Assembly: GCA_027579435.1 (NCBI GenBank)
Contig: JANBPK010000954.1
Coordinates: forward strand, 1 to 64,000
Reading direction: 5' to 3'
DNA: 64,000 nt
Source of the DNA: Candolleomyces eurysporus
Lineage: Eukaryota; Basidiomycota; Agaricomycetes; Agaricales; Psathyrellaceae
The position numbers and the translations under genes are program-made. Numbering within the stretch: position 1 is the stretch's first letter; every line of letters starts with the position of its first letter. Positions 57,669 through 64,000 of this stretch are shown piece by piece. Under the pieces are notes generated by a model, which made no database searches, was not told where the DNA came from, and worked only from the letters and a program-made list of their open reading frames with translations.

Positions 57669-58048
57669 CGGCTTGGAGGTCCTCTTAAGTCTGTGTTCCT
57701 TTCGCCTTGTGCAAGGCCTTTGACACAGCAAGGGACTATCCTTTTTCGTCTTTCGCACATTGTTGGCCACTTGCACGTTTCATAGCTTATGTACTCCCTC
57801 CTGGCCAATGTAGACAGTCAGCAATGAAGACTTTTGTTATATTTATAAGAATTTGAGCACAAACACAGTGACAACTGGTCCAAGCCCCACAGCGACTTGT
57901 CTCTGAAGCGCTACTGAGTCCATGGGAGCTCAGCGCTTTCTTGGGCACAAGGGCCGTTCAGCCACCATGACCAGTTGACCCATGCTCTGGTTGACCACCA
58001 GCACCTCTGACCGTGCACCATAGCCTCAGACGGTCAGACCGGTGATAC
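57669..58048. other. Spacer between FunK1 and an F-box pseudogene
   Basis: 3' flank of the kinase gene. No recognised feature. Confidence 0.35.
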
Positions 58049-59720
58049 ATATCAAATGAGCTGGGTCCCGCCACTATCCTCAATCTGCTAGTAGAGCTAC
58101 ACATCTCAATTGCCCAACATCTGGGTGTTGATATATTCATTTCCGGTCGGCCGAACAGGGCCCGTGAAAAAGCTCATTGTCGGTGAGGCTCTCATGATAC
58201 ATGCAAAGCATCACACAGGGTCTACTGTCAAAAGCACGTCTGGAACAGGTCTCTCCGCGTCGTCTCCCAACGCGACGCCCTTGTATCCCATCCGATCCAT
58301 GACAGGAGACCGGCTTCAACATGCGGCTATGGGAACTGATTGTCGGAACGGCCAGCTTAGAGCTGGAAAGCTCTTTGTCAATGCTGACATTTAAGAACGG
58401 GTCACTGCGACGTCCGGAAATCATATCGCTCTGAGATCTCGGACTTCGCAGAGCGTCGACGCTACCCACAGATGAAGATGCAACTGTTGCTTTACCCTAG
58501 TCGACCGTATTGCGGTCGAGGGAATTCTGGATACGAGCTGCTGGATGCTGGATTTGTAGTCAACGCTTCGGTTGATGATGAACGGCTGAGGTTGCTGACT
58601 GCAGCAACACCATCGCCCGCTCACCGTGACGCTGGGCATATGGCAAGGTTGTATTTTGCCGTTTTGTGCTAGTGAGTTTGACTAATAGAGGCCAAGACTT
58701 CAATGAAATTCGACGTCTTTGCGACAGGCTTGCGATAACAACTAGATAAAGTATCAATGTCGAATTCCTACGCGAAATGAGGGATCGACGAACTGATCTT
58801 GTACTGCCCTTTAGGCTGAATGGAAATCGCATTTGCACGAGGTAATGACTCCAGGTTGCGCCCCGTTTTATGGTTTTTTCCTATCCCACAATTCTCTCGT
58901 CTAGGATATTTCAACCGAATCGAATTCTCAAGTACCAGCCTCGCAATTCATCGACTTCGCAATCAAGGTCCCTGTTGCTGGAGTTAGCTTGCTCGATGGT
59001 GTAGAAGCCCAGGACACTGGCGTTCAGGAATTGGACCCAGTCCGGTTTATGACTATGACTATGACTGTGAACCCTAGCCCTGATAGTCGTGAAACGGCGC
59101 CCACAACTCGTACAGACCTCTCGCTTTGCGTTCTCATCTTGGTACAACTTAATTGGTTTGCCGACACTTTTTNGACATCGAAGAGCCGCTTGATCCACCC
59201 TAATTTGACACGTCCTGGTCCAAGTGAATTCGGAGTGGAGCAAACTTCGTGGGCCTTTCACGGTACCAACTCAATATCGCACCTACTCCAATCTCCAGTG
59301 GCTCAACCCGTCAAGTGCCTATTCAAGCTTAACCATCGGCAAACATCAGGCGTCGCCGCGCCTTCAGCGCTTAGAGACTCTCGTTCAAACCGATTTCTGG
59401 TTACACTTCGTTCCACCAAATATCAGGTGATCTATTTGTCTTGTTCTGTACGAAGGCCAACTCCCCATTTTAGTATAATCTATGCTCCCTTCTCTGCCAG
59501 CCCTTATTACCGCGAGCTCCAAGCAAAGCGAGTGGCGATGAGGGAAAGAAAAATATTATGGTATCGTTAGGATGAATCTTGATCCGGCAGACGTCGAGTC
59601 CCGGTGGCTCACTTTATGCCCAACCTCTGCGAGAGTCGCGTGCCACGTCGTTCATCGCTTGGAACCAGGAAAGAATTCCCGCGAGAAGGTTGGTTGGGTA
59701 GATTGTATCTGAAGTAAATG
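58049..59720 (+). pseudogene. F-box family pseudogene, nearly full-length
   Basis: Begins SNELGPATILNLLVELHISI then AQHLGV, aligning with MSNEVDTTSILDLPAELHIS, but the codon at the start position is ATA instead of ATG. Further landmarks follow in order with frame changes and stops: LQHAAMGTDCRNGQLRAGKL, DERLRLLTAATPSPAHRDAG, RLAITTR, RLQRLETLVQTDFWLHFVP, IIYAPFSASPYYREL, RMNLDPADVESR and TSARVACHVVH. So the whole gene was copied and then decayed. It ends about 65 bases before the 3' end of the DUF6533 gene at 59786. Confidence 0.8.
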
Positions 59721-59785
59721 ATGATCTGCCTGTGCCGTTTCGCATCTTCGTCCACTAATTCATGTCATATACAATGTCTATGCCG

Positions 59786-61546
59786 TTAGCACTTGTTATC
59801 GTCGTCAATTTCTCCTCTGGTCCCAACGCTGGCGAACATAATTCCTGAAACAGCGGATTGAGTTTCAGGGCTATTGCTCTGCCTCAGATTCAGGAAGAGT
59901 CTGTTTGCGAGGAGCGGATATAGAACACTAGTCATGCTGTTTGACAATTAGTCAGCATTTTGCCCTGGCACTTGCCATATCCTGGAGTGAAAGTCAGACA
60001 CTTACGATGAACATCCGTCTTTGGCGACAACCTTGACAGCCCGGAAGTCAGTAACAATGGTTGCAAGACTCTCGAACCCTGCACACTTACTGGAAAGCCT
60101 GGCATGTACATTATAGATGTGTACAACGCTACCACTGTTTATTTTTGGGTTCCTCTGGGTTAGAAGACATAGCAGCGGACTTGGAGCATGGGAAACCTAC
60201 TGAGAGTCGCGACATAGTAAAGCAGGCCATCGTGGTGAATGACTTTGACCAATGATTGGTTGAGCACCCGTTCAGGACTACCTCGTCGAAAATAATGTCG
60301 ATAACGTCTGTAGAAGACGATACTTGCAACAAGGAACATACCTGAGGCTTGACGCTTCAGTTTCCAGAGATGAGATAGGACCCAGCGTACGTACAGAGCT
60401 CCCGAACCAACACCCAATAGTTTGCAATGATGCGATAAACGGGTGTCTTAACATGTAGGTCGAACGGGTAGAAGGCTGGAAGTCGAGAGGGCGTCACTGC
60501 GTGCCCAGTAAGCTAGATTGGTCGGCGACAGGTGAGACCGATGCGTTGGCGTACAGTACGTGAGAGCAAAGTGATTTCCCATTAACGTTGCCGATATCCC
60601 TAACATCACCTAGACGTGGGATGTGCGTCAGAGAAAATGCATACACCAATGAGGAACGAACTATACGCACAGTGAAAAGGATCAATATAATGTTTCTGTG
60701 GCTTCTCTTGGCCCCGAGCAACGCGTAAAGACATAAAAGTACTAGTCCTTGGGGCGTTGAGAAGGATCAGTACCAACGCGAAGTATAGATTCAGTTTAAG
60801 TTCACCAGTTGAAAGATAGACTAAGACTGTGGGGTGAACTATGGACCAGGGGGTCAACGTCCCATCAATAGTGTAACGAAGACTTGGGAACGAAAACTTA
60901 CCATTAACAAATACAGTCAATATGAAATATGTCTGTTGGATGATTCGTGAAGAGTCAATGAGATGTTAGTCCAGGTGATGCGATAGACGAAGTAACAAGG
61001 AGGAACCTTGGCTGAGATATCGTTTGGGTTTGCAAACCCATCTTGAAAAGGAAGGGCAAGGTGAGTTGGCAATGAATCTTCTCAGAATGAGCCAACCTTA
61101 CAGTAGATGCTAACCGGAAAACCCATGACAGTGACATATCTTGAGAGGAAGAAGAGGAGTTTGCCCAACTTCCATGGCTCGACCCATATGTAGGTCACCT
61201 GTAACACGAAGGGCGATGGAGATCAGATCCCTATGCTTGAGGTTTTTCCACTGGACGACCTACCTCCGCTTCGAACGTGTCGAGATAATCCAGAGTCTGT
61301 ATCACTCACTGGTTAGCGATGGGACGTTACGATATGTAAGCGAAAGAGACAACATAGAAAACCTGGCTTGAGACTAATTGTTTATTAGTGAGGGTCTCGG
61401 AGAACATCTTCGAGCAACGTACGCATGAGGTACTGAGGGATATCGGTCAAAATTCAGAAAACAAGATTCACGGTCGAGCGAAATTAACTCACATTTTGAA
61501 CGTAAATATTGTGAATTTCGTCCAGCTCAGCGGTAAAGTCGGCCAT
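59786..61546 (-). CDS. DUF6533 multi-pass membrane protein, minus-strand copy (59.8 kb)
   Basis: Starts MADFTAELDEIHNIYVQN at 61544-61546. Exons include TLDYLDTFEAE, a VTYMWVEPWKLGKLLFFLSR block, LLCLYALLGAKRSHRNIILI, SRLPAFYPFDLHVKTPVYRI, FLVASIVFYRRYRHYFRRG and VIHHDGLLYYVAT. The final exon is TSVLYPLLANRLFLNLRQSN, ETQSAVSGIMFASVGTRG, ending DDNKC-stop. It is almost the same as the partial copy at the window's end, pointing to a recent duplication. Predicted polytopic membrane protein of unknown function. Confidence 0.7.
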
Positions 61547-62479
61547 TGGGAGGGGTGACGGCACCTTGATCAAAGGGCGCGCAATTGAGCTCACAGAATT
61601 ACCCACATATATAGGAATTCTGGAAGAATCCGTGCTATGTAATGATATGCCATCATCTGGGAAAGAGGGTTCCATACCCAGACAACCGTTGCTAATCTCT
61701 GGCATGAGGTTATCGTTTGAGGAAGGAGGTTTGGCTTTGACCGATCTTGTCCGGTGAAGCCAGCGAAAGGCCTTACCCCTCGTCGGGCGGAGGGTGCTTC
61801 AGAGAGGAGATCGGAAAGGCCATTCGCCAAGCTGGGGATTCAACCGAATTAAACAAGCCCCAACCGGGCCCACCTTTTGATTCATTGATCACTTGTTGGG
61901 GAAGACCTACTTTGATTTGCCAACTCTTTTCGACGCCGAAGAGCGTCCGTCACCGGACCGGGTACCAGGACTAGCCTGCACTGCGCAAGCGTACGACCAC
62001 ACCTTTGGCATCAGCGATTGAAATCTTTAGCAAGCTGTTGTTCAAGGTGCTCACCGTTCAAGGTGTAGGCCGCTTTCACATTCCCGCGTATGAGGGAAGG
62101 ATTGAATTGAGCAAGAACATGAATATCGTTGCTGGTGTTGATCTTCGGATCGTGAGAAGCAGAGTCAATGCCGAGCGGCAGGTACGTAACCGCTGAATCG
62201 TAAGATGCGTTTCTTTCCAGTACCCACGGAGCGCAGTCCTGTTATTCAAAGGCTCGGTCTCGCCCAGGCAGCAGATGCGCGCCAACCGGGAACATATGCA
62301 AATGCCAGGGTATTTACATTAAACCTAATTCGGGTTGTGTGCACTGGACACTGCAGTCATAGCCCCTTGGCCCGTCTTGCCCTTCTTGAATCTCAACTGG
62401 CGGAATATGTCAACGGCCCCCAGGTTTGCTCGCCGAGCTGCAAACTTCAGTCGCTTAGCATCTAGCTACTTTTCCTTGC
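61547..62479. other. Upstream region of a DUF6533 gene; no gene seen
   Basis: Contains short open frames on both strands and possible traces of the F-box 5' flank, none of which I can align confidently. Confidence 0.3.
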
Positions 62480-63520
62480 GATCTCTTGAATGTCGGCCCT
62501 CAAAGTGAGTCGGTTGTTCTGTAATCCTGTTCTCGGATAGGCTCTCACCTTTCAGGACTACGGCGAGGACAATCCCCTCCGCGCCTGTGCCTACGCGACG
62601 CTGTTTTCTGGCCTCATATCTCATCTGGAAATCGACGAGAGTGACTCAGCTTCAACGCGCGGCCATGGGGCCTGAGGCCTGATCTTTGGAATAGTCAGCT
62701 AACAGCCGGAAAGTCTTGTCATTGCTGACATCCGAAAACATGCCACGAAGTTCGAAAAATACCGCACGACGGGTGCGGGGAATATTCAATGCGCAGGCGT
62801 ATTTTGTCCTAGGGGAACGATTCTCTCTGATCAGGCTCATGGCGCCGTCTCGCTCTGAGATTCTCGGACTGAGCTCGTAGCTTTGAGGCTGGCCTCAGAT
62901 AGAGGTGCCGCTGCGGGGAAATGCCGCCACCCGCCGAGCTTTAACTTCATCTGAGTCGACCAGTCGAAGGAATCTGGGGACGCAAGTCCCGGGATGTTGA
63001 GTTGTAGACGACTGATGGTAAATGTTCGGGCAAATATTGACTGCAACTACACCATCGCCCGTTTCCAGTGGAATTTGGCAAGATTCCTATTTCCTCGTTT
63101 CGTGACAGCAGGTCTGACTATGAATATTCGAGGTGTAGACCTTCAGTTTATTCGACCTTTGGATGGCAAGCCAAGGTCCCGGGAGATCTCCAGCATTAAC
63201 GCGACAGTTTTGTTTCCCATACGAGGCCTGATGCTCTACGACAGGCTCGCAATGACGACTGGGGTAGCTGCTCTTCTGAATGAGTCTTTCAATGGTCGAA
63301 CTCCTATGCGATATGGATTATCAACGAATTCTGGGAACCTGATCTCGTACCTCTCTTTAGGCTGAATGTAAATCGCATAGGATGAACCCCGATCAGGTGA
63401 GTGTCAACCCCCAATAGTTCGCCCTTCTTTGCCCAGCTCCTGGGAGAGTCGCGTGCCGCGTCCTTCATCGTTCAGAACCAAGAAAGAATTATATAAAACT
63501 ATTTGACTTCTCGGTCGGGC
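62480..63520 (+). pseudogene. F-box family pseudogene (C-terminal two thirds)
   Basis: Recognisable pieces in family order with frame breaks: TQLQRAAMGP near 62645, then VDLQFIRPLDGKPRSREISS with INATVLFPIRGLMLYDRLAM (compare FREISSIDASVW ... DLAMT) at 63140-63250. Near 63440-63510 comes GRVACRVLHRSEPRKNYIKL with FDFSV (compare SGRVACVV ... IKLFDFSG). No F-box could be found. It ends about 95 bases before the DUF6533 3' end at 63615. Confidence 0.7.
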
Positions 63521-63614
63521 ATACACATGATGGATTCTCCTCTAGAATCCTGCTCCATTTCGTTCCTTCAACCGTTAATCAAGTCAGATACGTTGCTTCG
63601 GCATTTAGCACTAA

Positions 63615-64000
63615 TTACCCTTCTTCCATTTCGTCGTCGATTTCTCCTCTGGTCCCGACGCTGGCGAAAATAATTCCTGAAACAACGGACTGGGTCTCAG
63701 GGCTATTGCTTTGCCTCAAATTCAGGAAGAGTCTGTTTGCGAGGATCGGATATAGAACACTGGACATGCTGTTTGACAACCGATTAGTATTTCGGATTGT
63801 CGCTCGCCACAGTGATTGGAGGCAAAAGTCAGACACTTACGATGCACATCCGTCTCTGGCAACAACCTTGATTGCCCAGGAGTAAATAATAATGGTCACA
63901 AGACTCTCGGACCCTGAACACTTACCGGGAAACCTGGCATGTACATTATAGATGTGTATAGCGCTGCCACTGGTTATTTTGGGGTTCCTCTAGGTTAGGA
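63615..64000 (-). CDS. DUF6533 membrane protein, C-terminal part, cut by the window edge
   Basis: The last exon reads SSVLYPILANRLFLNLRQSN, ETQSVVSGIIFASVGTRG, ending EEG-stop; a preceding exon near 63930-63975 has the family's YTSIMYMPGFP. The rest of the gene lies beyond 64000. Very similar to the 3' end of the copy at 59786-61546. Confidence 0.7.

Noticed and set aside
1..64000. Transposons as the driver of the duplications
   Set aside because: No transposase, integrase, reverse transcriptase or clear terminal repeats were recognised on either strand.

Overview
The window looks like genomic DNA of a mushroom-forming basidiomycete (Agaricomycetes). Genes are cut by many short GT-AG introns, mostly 45-80 nt, and the recognisable families are typical of that group: a CaaX mating-pheromone precursor, DUF6533 membrane proteins, FunK1-type fungal kinases, DUF1996 secreted proteins and many F-box paralogues. 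No species can be named from the sequence. Scattered single N bases and several one-base frame breaks in homopolymer runs suggest imperfect consensus quality in places.

Layout. 0.2-0.5 kb: a small multi-unit pheromone-precursor gene. 2.2-15 kb: a duplication-rich block with two tandem DUF6533-type membrane genes (2.5-4.3 and 5.6-7.3 kb), a third reduced to its 5' end (10.3-10.5 kb), a plus-strand relic (14.6-15.0 kb), two methionine sulfoxide reductase A genes (8.6-9.4 and 11.3-12.1 kb) and a cysteine-rich protein. 15.2-23.1 kb: ordinary single-copy DNA with a tRNA-Cys, a secreted Cu/Zn superoxide dismutase, a DUF4436-like membrane protein and a DUF1996 secreted protein. 23.6-32.4 kb: two plus-strand DUF6533 genes facing minus-strand F-box genes, one intact and two decayed. 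32.7-42.9 kb: an F-box/leucine-rich-type gene, a poorly resolved region and a single-pass membrane protein with tail relics beside it. 43.2-51.1 kb and 58.0-64.0 kb: repeated convergent pairs of a plus-strand F-box gene and a minus-strand DUF6533 gene. 52.2-57.7 kb: two divergent FunK1 kinases.

The main organising feature is a convergent gene pair, F-box protein and DUF6533 membrane protein, whose 3' ends lie close together. It occurs five times, once inverted, plus extra solo copies. The DUF6533 partner usually still looks coding while the F-box partner is mostly decayed; intact F-box genes remain at 30.5-32.4 kb and 46.8-48.9 kb. The 5' flank of some F-box copies carries a relic of the neighbouring membrane-protein gene, so longer blocks including a divergent promoter were also copied. 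No transposase, integrase or reverse transcriptase was recognised.
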